Shown here: positions 44,163-53,540 of the stretch, one piece after another
How positions within the stretch are numbered: position 1 is the first letter of the stretch
How the letters are laid out: the number at the start of each line of letters is the position of its first letter
DNA from: Sphingomonas panacis
Lineage (GTDB): Bacteria > Pseudomonadota > Alphaproteobacteria > Sphingomonadales > Sphingomonadaceae
DNA: 64,000 bases
Direction of reading: 5' to 3'
Assembly: GCF_001717955.1 (NCBI RefSeq)
Contig: NZ_CP014168.1
Span: 1,836,001 to 1,900,000 of the forward strand
The notes under the pieces: generated by a model
The model's database searches: none
The model's input: the letters and a program-made list of their open reading frames with translations, nothing else
Told to the model about the DNA's origin: nothing
Made by a program: the position numbers and the translations under genes

Positions 44163-46085
44163 CTATCCGGCCGTATCGACCAGCGCGGCGGCGAGCGACG
44201 CGATCTCCTCGATCGCCGCCGCCAGCATCTCGGCACCCTGCGACTGCTGGCGCGCCGCCGCGCCCGCCTCGCGGCTCGCGCCAGCGGAAAGCTCGGCGGC
44301 CTGCGCGATCTGCTCGGCGCCGCTGCGCACCTCGCGCACCGACAGCAGGATCGCCTCCGCGCCGGTCAGGATCGCGGCATTGGCCTCGCGCGCGGCGTCG
44401 AGATCGGCGGCGATCGTGCGCGTGCGCTCGATTACCACGCGGCTGCGCCCCATCTCGATCTCGGCGGTGGCGACGACCTGATCGAGATCGCGCCGCACCG
44501 CGCCGACCTGATCCTGGATACCGCGCACGACATCCTTGGCGCGATCCGCCGCGGAAGCCGATTCGCGCGACAATGTGCGGATATCGCCCGAGACATTGGC
44601 GAAGCCGCGCCCGGCGTCGCCCGCGCGCGTCGCCTCGACCGCGCCGCTCACCGCGAGCATGCTGGTCTGCACCGACACGAGCGCGAGGCCATCGGTGATC
44701 TTCTCGATCTGCCGCGCCGTCCCGCCGAGCGTGCCGAGCAGATCGAGCACCGCGCGTACCTCCGCCACCGACGCGGCGACCCCGTCGGTCAGCCGCTCGA
44801 CCACCGCGCGTCCGTCCGTCACCGACGCCGAAACCGCGACGATCCGCTCCACGGCAGTATGCGCGCGCGTTCGCGCCAGGTCGGCGGTCTTCTCGATCTG
44901 CGCCATCGCCGTGCTCGACTGGAGCGTCGCCGCCGCCTGCGCCTGCGCACCGCGCCCGATCTGCTCGATTGCGACCAGGATTTCGCCCGATGCGCCCGAA
45001 AGCTCCTGCACCGTCGCCGACAATTGCTCGGCGGCGGTTGCGACCTGCTCGATCGCGAGCGCATCGGTGGCGTCCGCGCGCAGATCCTGCGTGAGCGAAC
45101 CGAGTTGTTCGGCGGTCTGCTGGCTTTGCTCCAGCGCGGCGCTCTGCTGTTCGAGCGCCTGTTGCGCCTGCGCCGCCGCCGCCGATTGCTGCTCGGCGGC
45201 GCTGGCGACCTGTTCGGAGCCGCGCTCGGCCTCGCGCAACGCGCTGTCCGCCTCGATCGAGGCATCGACCATCTCGCGCACGCCCTCGCCGAGTGTGGCG
45301 AGATCGCCCCGCGCCGAGTCGAGTTGCGCAACCACCTGCCGGCCGGTCTCCGCCTCGCTGACGGCGAGCGCCGCGCCCGAGCGGACTCGCGCGGCGATAT
45401 CCTGAACCGCCCGCGTCACCGTGCCGGCGAGCGTCTGCATCTCGCCCGCGCTCATCTCGGAGGTTTCGGCGAGCGCGCGCACCTCGTCGGCGACAACCGC
45501 GAAGCCCTGGCCGTCGTCGCCCGCGCGCGCCGCCTCGATCGTCGCGTTGAGCGCGAGCAGGCTGGTCTGGTCGGAAATTTCGGTGATCGCGCCGCCGATC
45601 CCGTCGATCCGCGTCGCCGCGTCTTCAAGCGCGGCGATGATCTCGACCGTCGCGAGCTGGCGCTCCGCGTTGCGCTCGATCGCGATCACCGATCCGTCGA
45701 TCTGCGCGCCGACCTCGACGAACGCGGCCTGCACCGTCTCGGTCTGACGGCGCGAGGCCTCGGCGCGCTCGCGCGCGTCACGGAAGTTTTCGCCGAGTGC
45801 GCCGATCGACCCAAGCGATTCCTGCGCCGCGCCGGCGGCTTCCTCGGCACCGCTCGCGATCTGGTCCATCGCGCGTTGCAGTTCCGCCGCCGCCGCCGAG
45901 GCTTCGCCGATCCCGCTCGCGAGTTCCTGAGTCGCCTGATCGATCCGCTCGACCGCGGTGCCCGACGGTTGCGAGCGTCTGGCGGGCTTGCGCGCGCCAG
46001 ACGTGACCGCGACGTCCGGCGTCGGTTCGGCGGCGGGGGCCGCGCCGCCGCGCGCGCTGAGGGTCGATTTCTTGACGAGCGCCAT
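44163..46085 (-). CDS. soluble chemoreceptor with two signalling tips
   Basis: 640 residues, no membrane helix and no ligand-binding domain. A flexible N terminus (1-45) leads to a very long Ala/Glu/Gln-rich coiled coil. Tip 1 (about 165-206: [20 protein letters not shown] then [20 protein letters not shown]) is a canonical MCP hairpin. Tip 2 (about 461-506: [20 protein letters not shown] then [20 protein letters not shown]) repeats it about 297 residues later in diverged form. Runs of Glu/Gln pairs ([14 protein letters not shown]) are possible methylation sites. There is no C-terminal pentapeptide. It is first in the chemosensory operon. Confidence 0.9.
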   Translation of the reverse strand: MALVKKSTLSARGGAAPAAEPTPDVAVTSGARKPARRSQPSGTAVERIDQATQELASGIGEASAAAAELQRAMDQIASGAEEAAGAAQESLGSIGALGENFRDARERAEASRRQTETVQAAFVEVGAQIDGSVIAIERNAERQLATVEIIAALEDAATRIDGIGGAITEISDQTSLLALNATIEAARAGDDGQGFAVVADEVRALAETSEMSAGEMQTLAGTVTRAVQDIAARVRSGAALAVSEAETGRQVVAQLDSARGDLATLGEGVREMVDASIEADSALREAERGSEQVASAAEQQSAAAAQAQQALEQQSAALEQSQQTAEQLGSLTQDLRADATDALAIEQVATAAEQLSATVQELSGASGEILVAIEQIGRGAQAQAAATLQSSTAMAQIEKTADLARTRAHTAVERIVAVSASVTDGRAVVERLTDGVAASVAEVRAVLDLLGTLGGTARQIEKITDGLALVSVQTSMLAVSGAVEATRAGDAGRGFANVSGDIRTLSRESASAADRAKDVVRGIQDQVGAVRRDLDQVVATAEIEMGRSRVVIERTRTIAADLDAAREANAAILTGAEAILLSVREVRSGAEQIAQAAELSAGASREAGAAARQQSQGAEMLAAAIEEIASLAAALVDTAG

Positions 46086-46186
46086 GGCGTTACTCTGCGT
46101 GGACGAAGGGGTGTCGCGCGGGCATAGGACAAGCTTTCCGCCGATACCAGCGTGCGCGGCGGATGGCGGCTTTGTGTCGCGCCGGG

Positions 46187-46212
46187 GGAACCCTTTGCCT
46201 GTTTCACACGTC
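46187..46212 (+). promoter_or_regulatory. possible EcfG-type promoter before otsB
   Basis: GGAAC (46187-46191), 17 bases, then CGTC (46209-46212). The -10 differs from CGTT by one base, so this is a weaker candidate than those at 5596 and 18053. Trehalose genes belong to the general stress regulon in several Alphaproteobacteria. Confidence 0.35.
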
Positions 46213-46290
46213 CAGCCGGTAGAGCGCCTCGTGTTCGCAGCGTAACGACATGCTAACTGGTGCTTCGTGCCGATCCTGAAGGAGAACCGA

Positions 46291-47046
46291 ATGTCCGCCG
46301 CCACGGACGCAGTGACCTTGCCCGCGCCGCCGCCGACTCTGCTCGAGTCCGCCAGCCTGTTCCTCGATTTCGACGGTACGTTGGTCGATCTCGCCGATCG
46401 CCCCGACAGCGTCGCGGTCGATACGGACCTGACCGACCTGCTCGCCGCGCTCGCGCGCCGTCTGGAGGGCCGCGTCGCGGTCGTCAGCGGGCGCTCGATC
46501 GCGCAGATCGACGCGTTGCTCGGTCCCGTCGCGCACACGCTGGCGGTATCGGGTAGCCACGGCTGCGAACACCGCTGGCACGGCATTGTCGCGCAGCCGG
46601 AGCGCCCCGCCAGCCTGACCGATGTCGCCGCGGCGATGCACGCCGCCGCCGCCGGGCGGGGCGGCGTGATCGTCGAGGCGAAGAGCTTCGGCGTGGCACT
46701 CCACTACCGGCTGGCGCCCGCGTTCGCGGCGGAGGCGCTCGGCCTCGCCGAGACGCTCGCCACGCGGCACGATCTCGCGATCCAGCACGGCAAGATGATG
46801 GTCGAACTGCGCGTGCCCGGCAGCGACAAGGGCGTCGCGGTCGCGCGGCTGATGCAGCGGCCCGACATGGCCGGCACCACGCCGATCTTCATCGGTGACG
46901 ACCTTACCGACGAACCCGCCTTCGTCGCGGCGCGCGATGCAGGTGGCCACGCCATCCTCGTCGGCGATGCGCGCGCGAGCGCGGCCGATTATGGCCTGCC
47001 CGATCCCGCCGCCGTGCGGGCGTGGCTACAGGAGAAAATTGCATGA
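46291..47046 (+). CDS. otsB: trehalose-6-phosphate phosphatase
   Basis: 251 residues, HAD superfamily. Nucleophile motif [32 protein letters not shown], the trehalose-phosphatase segment [13 protein letters not shown], and [22 protein letters not shown] precedes the ATG at 46291; an upstream in-frame ATG (46267) lacks this. It removes phosphate from trehalose 6-phosphate made by OtsA, two genes downstream. The stop overlaps the next start (ATGA). Confidence 0.95.
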   Translation: MSAATDAVTLPAPPPTLLESASLFLDFDGTLVDLADRPDSVAVDTDLTDLLAALARRLEGRVAVVSGRSIAQIDALLGPVAHTLAVSGSHGCEHRWHGIVAQPERPASLTDVAAAMHAAAAGRGGVIVEAKSFGVALHYRLAPAFAAEALGLAETLATRHDLAIQHGKMMVELRVPGSDKGVAVARLMQRPDMAGTTPIFIGDDLTDEPAFVAARDAGGHAILVGDARASAADYGLPDPAAVRAWLQEKIA

Positions 47047-48839
47047 CCGCGACGCTCGATCTCTGGCCGATCGGCAATTGCCAGGTATCCGCTCTGGTCG
47101 ATCGCGCCGGACGTTTTTCCTGGGGGTGCGTGCCGCGCGTCGATGGCGATCCGGTGTTCTGCTCGCTGCTCGACGACGCGCCGAGGGGCGGGGAGGGCGC
47201 GCGCGGTTTTTGGGAGATCGATCTCGAAAACGGCACGAAGACGACTCAGCAGTACATGCGCAACACGCCGATCCTCGTCACCCGGCATGAGGATGACGCC
47301 GGCAACGCGATCGAAGTCACCGATTTTTCTCCACGCTACGTCCGCGAGGGGCGGACCTATCGCCCGGTCGCGTTCGTGCGAATCGTCCGCCCGGTGGCGG
47401 GCAGCCCGCGCATGCGCATGCGGCTTCGCCCGGCGCGCGACTGGGGCAGCGCGGACCCCGAGCGGACGCAAGGCTCCAACCATATCCGCTATCTCAACAA
47501 CGCGATGACGCTGCGGCTCAGCACCAACGCGCCGGTTGGCTGGATTCAGGAAGAGCGGCTGTTCCGCATCGAACGCCCGCTCTATTTCTTCCTGGGCCCC
47601 GACGAGAGCTTCAGCGGCGAACTGCCCGCCACGATCGAGATGATGCTTGAGCGCACCGCCGCCGAGTGGCGGCAATGGGTGCGCGGCCTCGCCACCCCGC
47701 TCGAATGGCAGGAGGCGGTGATCCGCTCGGCGATCACGCTCAAACTGTGCCAGCACGAGGAGACCGGCGCGATCGTCGCCGCGCTCACCACCTCGATTCC
47801 CGAACATGCCAACAGCGAGCGCAACTGGGACTATCGCTACTGCTGGATTCGCGACGCCTATTATACGGTGCAGGCGCTCAACCGGCTCGGCGCGCTCGAC
47901 GTGCTGGAGGGGTATCTCGAATATCTGCGCAATATCGTCGACAGCGCGCGCGGTGGGCATATCCAGCCACTCTACGGCGTCGGCGGCGAGGCGACGCTGG
48001 AGGAGCGCGTCGCCCCCGGCCTCAACGGCTATCGCGGCATGGGGCCGGTGCGGGTCGGCAACCAGGCCTATGAACAGATCCAGCACGACGCCTATGGCCA
48101 GATCATCCTGTGCAACGCGCAGGCGTTCTTCGACCACCGGCTGTTCCGCGTCGCCACCGTCGAGGATTTTCGCGCGCTGGAAACCGTCGGGGAGCGTGCG
48201 TGGGATTCTTACGACAAGCCCGATGCCGGGCTGTGGGAATTGCGCACGCGAAGCCACGTCCACACCTATTCGGCGGCGATGTGCTGGGCGGCGTGTGATC
48301 GGCTCGCCAACGCCGCCTGGGCGCTTGGCCTCGAAGAGCGCCGCGCCTTCTGGTGCGACCGCGCCACCATCATGCGCGAGACGATCGAGGCGGCGGCGTG
48401 GCGCGAGGATACCCGCCGCCTCTCCGCGACGTTCGGCGGCGACGATCTCGATGCCAGCCTGATCCAGCTTCTCGACCTGCGCTTCCTCGCGCCGGATGAT
48501 CCGCGCTTCCGCAGCACGCTCGAAGCGGTCGAGGTCGGGTTGCGGCGCGGCTCGAACATGCTCCGCTACGATACCGAGGACGATTTCGGCCTGCCCGAGA
48601 CCGCGTTCAACGTCTGCACCTTCTGGCTGATCGAGGCGCTCCACGCGACCGGCCGCGATTTGGACGCACGCGCGCTGTTCGAGGAAATGGTGTCGCGCCG
48701 TACCGCCGCCGGGCTGCTGTCCGAGGATATCGATCCGGTCAGCGGCGAATTGTGGGGCAATTATCCGCAGACCTATTCGCTGGTCGGCCTCATCAATTGT
48801 GCCGGCTTGCTCAGTAAACCCTGGAGTTCCGTGCGATGA
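47043..48839 (+). CDS. glycoside hydrolase family 15 protein (trehalase or glucoamylase like)
   Basis: 598 residues. The N-terminal beta-sandwich (LDLWPIGNCQVSALVDRAGRFSWGCVPR) is the trehalase-like domain of bacterial GH15 proteins. The (alpha/alpha)6 catalytic barrel has NWDYRYCWIRDAYYTVQALN and, for the acidic residues, PDAGLWELRTRSHVHTYSAAM and TFWLIEALHATGRD. Some GH15 members of this architecture are trehalases. It lies between otsB and otsA with four-base overlaps on both sides, so degradation or glucan trimming is coupled to trehalose synthesis. No signal peptide. Confidence 0.9.
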   Translation: MTATLDLWPIGNCQVSALVDRAGRFSWGCVPRVDGDPVFCSLLDDAPRGGEGARGFWEIDLENGTKTTQQYMRNTPILVTRHEDDAGNAIEVTDFSPRYVREGRTYRPVAFVRIVRPVAGSPRMRMRLRPARDWGSADPERTQGSNHIRYLNNAMTLRLSTNAPVGWIQEERLFRIERPLYFFLGPDESFSGELPATIEMMLERTAAEWRQWVRGLATPLEWQEAVIRSAITLKLCQHEETGAIVAALTTSIPEHANSERNWDYRYCWIRDAYYTVQALNRLGALDVLEGYLEYLRNIVDSARGGHIQPLYGVGGEATLEERVAPGLNGYRGMGPVRVGNQAYEQIQHDAYGQIILCNAQAFFDHRLFRVATVEDFRALETVGERAWDSYDKPDAGLWELRTRSHVHTYSAAMCWAACDRLANAAWALGLEERRAFWCDRATIMRETIEAAAWREDTRRLSATFGGDDLDASLIQLLDLRFLAPDDPRFRSTLEAVEVGLRRGSNMLRYDTEDDFGLPETAFNVCTFWLIEALHATGRDLDARALFEEMVSRRTAAGLLSEDIDPVSGELWGNYPQTYSLVGLINCAGLLSKPWSSVR

Positions 48840-50221
48840 GCAGGCTCGTCATCATTTCCAACCGCGTTTCGGCGCCGAGCGGCGGCGGCGCGCAGGGCGG
48901 GCTCGCGGTCGCACTGTCCGCCGCCTTGCGCGAAAGCAACGGCATCTGGTTCGGCTGGTCGGGCGAGGAGATCGAGACCTTCACCGGCAACATCAATTTC
49001 CAGCGCAACCAGGGCGTCGCCACCGCGACGATCGACCTGGAGGCGCAGGATATCGACGAATATTACAACGGCTTCGCCAACCGCACCCTGTGGCCGCTGT
49101 TCCATTACCGGATCGACCTCGCCGAATATGAGCGCGGCTTCGCCGGCGGCTACGAACGCGTCAACGCGCGCTTCGCCGAAACGGTGGTGCCGTTGATCGA
49201 GGAGGAGGATCTCGTCTGGGTCAACGATTATCATCTGATCCCGCTCGGGCGCGAGTTGCGCGCGCGCGGCTGCGAGAACCGGATCGGCTTCTTCCTCCAC
49301 ATCCCCTGGCCACCGACGCGGCTGCTGATGTCGCTGCCGAGCCACCGCGAACTGGTCGAGTCCTTGTTCGCCTATGACGTGATTGGCTTCCAGACCGAGG
49401 ATTCGCTCGATGCGTTCCGCGGTTATGCGCGCTCGCAATTCGATGCGGAGATCGATGAAGCGGGCGTGATGACCTATGACGGCCACAGCGTCCGCCTGAT
49501 CGCCGATCCGATCGGCATCGACACCGCCGATTTCCGGGGAAGCGCCACCAGCGAGACCGCGCGCGAGCGCTTTTCCCGGATGCGCGAGAGCGCGGACGGC
49601 CGCACGATGATGATCGGCGTCGACCGGCTCGATTATTCCAAGGGGTTGCAGGAGCGCTTCCTCGGGTACGAGCGCTTCTTGTCGGCCAACCCGGAGCAGC
49701 AGGGCAAGGTGTTCCTGCTCCAGATCGCGCCGCCCTCGCGCGGCGAAGTGCAGAGCTATCAGGAGATCCGCGCGACGCTCGATTCGCTGTCGGGGCGGAT
49801 CAACGGCGAGTTCTCGAACGTCGAATGGGTGCCGATCCGCTACGTCAACAAGGGCTATCCGCGCGAGCAGCTCGCCGGCATGTACCGCGCCGCCCGCGTC
49901 GCGCTGGTGACGCCGCTTCGTGACGGCATGAACCTCGTCGCCAAGGAATATGTCGCCGCGCAGGATGAGAGCGATCCCGGCGTCCTGATCCTGTCGCGCT
50001 TCGCCGGCGCCGCCGAGCAACTGACCGATGCGATCCTCGTCAACCCGCACAGCCCGGAGGAAGTCTCAGACGCGATCGCCACGGCGCTGGCGATGCCGCT
50101 TGCGGAACGCGTCGCCCGCTGGCGGGCGATGATGGACAATATCGAACAGCAGGACGTGTTCTGGTGGCGTCGCCGCTTTACCGACATGCTGGAGGCGACA
50201 TCGCACGAGGCGACGGCGTAA
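48836..50221 (+). CDS. otsA: trehalose-6-phosphate synthase
   Basis: 461 residues, GT20 family. SNRVSAPSGGGAQGGLAVAL binds the donor; WVNDYHLIPLGRELRARG, FFLHIPWPPTRLL, GVDRLDYSKGLQERFLGYER (Arg and Lys for phosphate) and REQLAGMYRAARVALVTPLRDGMNLVAKEYVA are the standard OtsA motifs. It joins UDP-glucose and glucose 6-phosphate. Last gene of otsB-GH15-otsA. Confidence 0.96.
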   Translation: MSRLVIISNRVSAPSGGGAQGGLAVALSAALRESNGIWFGWSGEEIETFTGNINFQRNQGVATATIDLEAQDIDEYYNGFANRTLWPLFHYRIDLAEYERGFAGGYERVNARFAETVVPLIEEEDLVWVNDYHLIPLGRELRARGCENRIGFFLHIPWPPTRLLMSLPSHRELVESLFAYDVIGFQTEDSLDAFRGYARSQFDAEIDEAGVMTYDGHSVRLIADPIGIDTADFRGSATSETARERFSRMRESADGRTMMIGVDRLDYSKGLQERFLGYERFLSANPEQQGKVFLLQIAPPSRGEVQSYQEIRATLDSLSGRINGEFSNVEWVPIRYVNKGYPREQLAGMYRAARVALVTPLRDGMNLVAKEYVAAQDESDPGVLILSRFAGAAEQLTDAILVNPHSPEEVSDAIATALAMPLAERVARWRAMMDNIEQQDVFWWRRRFTDMLEATSHEATA

Positions 50222-50301
50222 TCGGCGTCGCCCCGAAAAAGGACGACGTTAACCATGATATTCGATGGCCGAAATCGTAAACGGCGCGTTAACCTCTCGC
50301 T

Positions 50302-50469
50302 ATGCAGATTCGCCATCGCAACGCGGCCGCTGTGCCGCGCCACCCCTTCCGCCAGTCGATCGCGCGGGCGCACGCCGCGCGCCCGGATCGCAACGAAGAC
50401 GCCGACATCAAGCTCTTCGTGCTGAGCTTCACGGCGTTCTTCATCTGCTTCTACACGTTCATTTTTTGA
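50302..50469 (+). CDS. single-helix membrane small protein (55 aa)
   Basis: MQIRHRNAAAVPRHPFRQSI begins a basic N terminus, followed by RNEDADIKLF and a C-terminal hydrophobic helix (VLSFTAFFICFYTFIF), so the protein is probably tail-anchored. Codon use matches neighbouring genes. The ribosome-binding site is poor. It lies 80 bases after otsA, within the same strand run; cotranscription is possible. Function unknown. Confidence 0.5.
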   Translation: MQIRHRNAAAVPRHPFRQSIARAHAARPDRNEDADIKLFVLSFTAFFICFYTFIF

Positions 50470-50486
50470 AGGCGCGCTGATCCCAA

Positions 50487-50558
50487 CCCGTTCGTGTCGA
50501 GCGAAGTCGAGGGACAAGCGCAGAGCGCAGGTGTCTCGACTTCGCTCGACACGAACGG
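50487..50558. repeat. dispersed hairpin repeat, family A copy 3
   Basis: cccgttcgtgtcgagcgaag at the left and cttcgctcgacacgaacgg at the right form a long inverted repeat, almost identical to the copy at 3582. It follows the small membrane protein gene and could act as a terminator for otsA and that gene. Confidence 0.85.
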
Positions 50559-50590
50559 ATCGAGAAAAGTGCAAGGCGCTTCAACCCGCC

Positions 50591-50670
50591 GTCACCCCAG
50601 CGCACGCTGGGGTCTGTCGCGGCTCCTGTCATGACCTCCCCACCAAGACTCCAGCGTCCGCTGGGGTGAC
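50591..50670. repeat. inverted repeat element, family D
   Basis: GTCACCCCAGCG (50591-50602) and CGCTGGGGTGAC (50659-50670) are perfect inverted copies. A second ccagcg-x-acgctgg hairpin is nested at the left end. It is intergenic, next to a family A copy. Confidence 0.75.
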
Positions 50671-50700
50671 GATGGGGCGGGCGGGTTTGTCAGAACCCCC

Positions 50701-51990
50701 TCAATCGCACGCCAGATGCAGCTTGTACGCGAGCCACGCCGAGACCGGTGACATCGCGGCGACCACGAACAGCATGTTCTCGGGCGTGACCCCGGCCGAT
50801 GCCAGCCCCTGCACGAACACCGCGCCGATCACCATCGCACCCGAATTGACGACATTGTTCGCCGCCACCGTGCGCGCGGTCTGGTCCTTGGTCACGGTCG
50901 TCGTCAGGAATGCGTAGAGCGGCACCACGAACATGCCGCCGGTTACCGCCACCGCCATCAGCACGATGACGATCAGCACGCCGTGCGGGATCTCCAGAAA
51001 CGCCGTCAGGTTGTACAGCGTCTCCGCCGGCGCGTGCGGGAAGGTGCGCGTCAGCAGCGAGAAGACGACGATGCACGCGCCCATCGCCAGCACGCAGAAC
51101 GGCGCGAACTTGGCCGAGGTCTTGCCGCCAAGCATCGCGTTGATCGCCACCGAGCCGACCGCGACGCCGATCGAGAACAAGGCGATCACGAAGGTCGAGA
51201 CGTGCTTGTCGGCGGTCAGCACGTTCTTCACCAGCGGCGGGAAGATGATGATGAGCACTGCGCCCATCGTCCAGAAGAAGCTGATCGCGCAGATCGCGAG
51301 GAACAGCCGCGGGATGTGCATCGTCGCGTTGATGAGCCGCCACGACGAGGTGAGCGGGTTGAAATTGACCGTGAGCTTCGGCCCCATCCGCGGCGCCGGC
51401 GGCACCAGCAGCGCCATCAGCCAGCCGATCGCCGCAACCACCAGCACCGTGATCGCGGTGCCGCGCACCGACAGCAGCCCGGCCGAGACCGTCCCCATCA
51501 GGATCGCCAGATAGGTCGCCGCCTCGACGAGGCCGGTGCCGCCGAGCACCTCATGATCCTCCAGATGCTGTGGCAGGATCGCATATTTGATCGGCCCGAA
51601 GAACGCCGAATGCACCCCCAGACACAGCACCGCCAGCAGCATCATGACCAGCCCGAGCGTGGTCAGCCCCGAACTCGCCACCAGCAACCCGCCCGCGCCG
51701 AGCAGCATGATGCCGACCTCGGCGGTCTTGACGATGCGGATGATCCTCGCTTTGTCGTGTGTGTCGGCCAATTGCCCCGACAGCGCGGAGAGCAGAAAGA
51801 ACGGCAGGATTCCGATCGCGGTGGCGAGCGCGTTGAAATTCTGCTCGCCGGCGGGATGGTGGAAAATCTGATAGGTGGCGAACAATACCATCGCCGTCTT
51901 GAACAGATTGTCGTTGAATGCTCCCAGAAACTGCGTCGTGAAAAGCGGCAGGAACCGGCGCTCTTTCAGCAAGCCGAGCGCGTTGAGCAT
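50701..51990 (-). CDS. MFS transporter, LplT-like
   Basis: 429 residues, about twelve helices. LFTTQFLGAFNDNLFKTAMV at the start and SALSGQLADTHDKARII in the first loop are typical of the lysophospholipid transporter LplT family; GVHSAFFGPIKYAILPQHL is also characteristic. It would flip lysophospholipids inward for repair. In many bacteria it is joined to acyltransferase and acyl-ACP synthetase domains (Aas); here it is alone. The start is the ATG at 51990; the upstream extension of the frame is not needed. Confidence 0.85.
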   Translation of the reverse strand: MLNALGLLKERRFLPLFTTQFLGAFNDNLFKTAMVLFATYQIFHHPAGEQNFNALATAIGILPFFLLSALSGQLADTHDKARIIRIVKTAEVGIMLLGAGGLLVASSGLTTLGLVMMLLAVLCLGVHSAFFGPIKYAILPQHLEDHEVLGGTGLVEAATYLAILMGTVSAGLLSVRGTAITVLVVAAIGWLMALLVPPAPRMGPKLTVNFNPLTSSWRLINATMHIPRLFLAICAISFFWTMGAVLIIIFPPLVKNVLTADKHVSTFVIALFSIGVAVGSVAINAMLGGKTSAKFAPFCVLAMGACIVVFSLLTRTFPHAPAETLYNLTAFLEIPHGVLIVIVLMAVAVTGGMFVVPLYAFLTTTVTKDQTARTVAANNVVNSGAMVIGAVFVQGLASAGVTPENMLFVVAAMSPVSAWLAYKLHLACD

Positions 51991-52114
51991 GTTAAGGTCC
52001 GTGGTCTGTGAATGGCGAAAAGATGGCAACGCATAGACGACGCCGCAAGGGAGCGGCAACCTACTTGTCACGCACGGCTTTCGCTGGCGCGGGCAGGGGG
52101 CTAGAGCGGCAGCG

Positions 52115-52666
52115 ATGCTGACGCTCCCCAACCTGCTCACTCTGTCGCGAATCGTCGCGGTGCCCCTGCTCGTCTGGGCCTTGTGGTGGCCGGCCTGGGC
52201 GCCCGGCTATGCGATCGGCTTCGCGCTCTACTGCCTGATGGGCATCACCGATTATTTCGACGGCTATCTCGCCCGCGCGCAAGGCACGGTGTCGAAGCTC
52301 GGCATCTTCCTCGATCCGATCGCCGACAAGATCATGGTGGCGGCGGTGGTGCTGCTGCTCGTCGCCGATCACGACATCGCCGGCTGGAGTCTCATCGCCG
52401 GGCTCATCATCCTGCTGCGCGAGATCGCGGTGTCGGGCCTGCGCGAGTTCCTCGCGCAGTTGCAGGTGTCGGTGCCGGTGTCGCGGCTGGCGAAGTGGAA
52501 GACGACGCTGCAACTCGTCTCGCTCGGCGGGCTGATCCTTGCCGGCGCGCTGCCGGCGTGGCCGTGGCTGCAAACGCTCAGCCTCATCGCGCTTTGGGGC
52601 GCGGCGGCGCTCACGCTCCTCACCGGCTGGGATTATCTCCGCGTCGGCCTGAAGCACATGGACTGA
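52115..52666 (+). CDS. pgsA: CDP-diacylglycerol-glycerol-3-phosphate 3-phosphatidyltransferase
   Basis: 183 residues with four to five helices. The CDP-alcohol phosphotransferase motif D-x2-DG-x2-AR-x8-G-x3-D-x3-D is complete (DYFDGYLARAQGTVSKLG then IFLDPIAD). LTLPNLLTLSRIVAVPLLVW is the usual PgsA start. It makes phosphatidylglycerol phosphate at the inner membrane. Its stop overlaps the moaD start. Confidence 0.95.
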   Translation: MLTLPNLLTLSRIVAVPLLVWALWWPAWAPGYAIGFALYCLMGITDYFDGYLARAQGTVSKLGIFLDPIADKIMVAAVVLLLVADHDIAGWSLIAGLIILLREIAVSGLREFLAQLQVSVPVSRLAKWKTTLQLVSLGGLILAGALPAWPWLQTLSLIALWGAAALTLLTGWDYLRVGLKHMD

Positions 52667-52923
52667 TGGCCACCGAGATCCTCTATTTCGCCTGGGTGCG
52701 CGAGAAGATCGGCACGGGTGCCGAGACGCTCGATCTGCCCGCCGGCCTCGCGAGCGTCGGCGATCTGGTCGGGTGGCTCGCCGGTCGCAGCCCCGGCCAC
52801 GCCGAGGCGTTCGCCGATCCCGCGCGGTTGCGCGCGGCGGTCGATCAGACCTTCGTCGCGCTCGACGCGCCGCTTGGGCGGCCGCGCGAAGTCGCGATCT
52901 TCCCGCCGGTGACGGGCGGATGA
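52666..52923 (+). CDS. moaD: molybdopterin synthase small subunit
   Basis: 85 residues, ubiquitin-like fold ending in Gly-Gly (FPPVTGG), which is thiocarboxylated to carry sulfur. ILYFAWVREKIG at the start is typical MoaD. ATG overlaps the pgsA stop (TGATG), and its stop overlaps moaE (ATGA). Confidence 0.94.
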   Translation: MATEILYFAWVREKIGTGAETLDLPAGLASVGDLVGWLAGRSPGHAEAFADPARLRAAVDQTFVALDAPLGRPREVAIFPPVTGG

Positions 52924-53366
52924 TCGCGGTCACGGTCGATCCCGCGCCGATCGACATCGGCGCCGAACATGCCGCGCTCGCCGCAGGCGGGGCAGGGGGG
53001 ATCGCGACCTTCGCCGGCCTCGTCCGCGCCGACGATGGCGTCGAGGCGCTGACGCTCGAACATTATCCCGGTGCGACCGAAGCGGCGTTGAGCGCGCTCG
53101 CCGAAGCGGCTGTGGCGCGCTGGGACCTGACGGCGGCGCGGATCACGCACCGCGTCGGGCGGATGGTTCCCGGCGATACGGTGGTGTTCGTCGCCACCGC
53201 CGCGCGTCACCGCGCCGCCGCGCTGGAGGCCTGCGCCTTCCTGATCGACCGCATCAAGACCGAGGCGCCGTTCTGGAAAAAGGAAAGCCTCGCCGGCGCC
53301 GAGCGCTGGGTGGAGCCGCGCGGCAGCGACGACGCCGCCGCCGCGCGGTGGAACGAGAACACTTAA
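52920..53366 (+). CDS. moaE: molybdopterin synthase large subunit
   Basis: 148 residues. GGIATFAGLVR, LEHYPGATE, ITHRVGRMVPGDTVVFVATAARHR and the active-site Lys segment IKTEAPFWKKE are MoaE hallmarks. With MoaD it inserts two sulfurs into precursor Z to make molybdopterin. Confidence 0.95.
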   Translation: MIAVTVDPAPIDIGAEHAALAAGGAGGIATFAGLVRADDGVEALTLEHYPGATEAALSALAEAAVARWDLTAARITHRVGRMVPGDTVVFVATAARHRAAALEACAFLIDRIKTEAPFWKKESLAGAERWVEPRGSDDAAAARWNENT

Positions 53367-53371
53367 CCTCA

Positions 53372-53421
53372 TCCGTTCGTCCCGAGCGCAGGGTGTCTCG
53401 ACTTCGCTCGACACGAACGGG
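53372..53421. repeat. dispersed hairpin repeat, family A copy 4 (short)
   Basis: Starts tccgttcgtcccgagc and ends cttcgctcgacacgaacggg. It follows moaE directly and may serve as its terminator. Confidence 0.75.
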
Positions 53422-53445
53422 GAGTGGGACGGTTCAAAATCAACA

Positions 53446-53527
53446 CCGTTCGCCCTGAGCCTGTCGAAGGGCGTGCCGCAGGCGACCCGCCCGTGGCACG
53501 TGCTTCGACGTCGCCCAGCACGAACGG
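53446..53527. repeat. dispersed hairpin repeat, family A copy 5 (diverged)
   Basis: Ends ccgttcgccctgagcctgtc and cagcacgaacgga, with inner arms cgtgccgcagg and tggcacgtgc. It lies just past the fasciclin gene stop on the other strand. Confidence 0.6.
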
Positions 53528-53540
53528 AGAAGGTGTGCTG

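Noticed and set aside
43425..46127. 900-codon plus-strand open frame
   Set aside because: Shadow of the chemoreceptor and CheW genes caused by high GC; composition is Arg/Ala/Ser rich with no motif.
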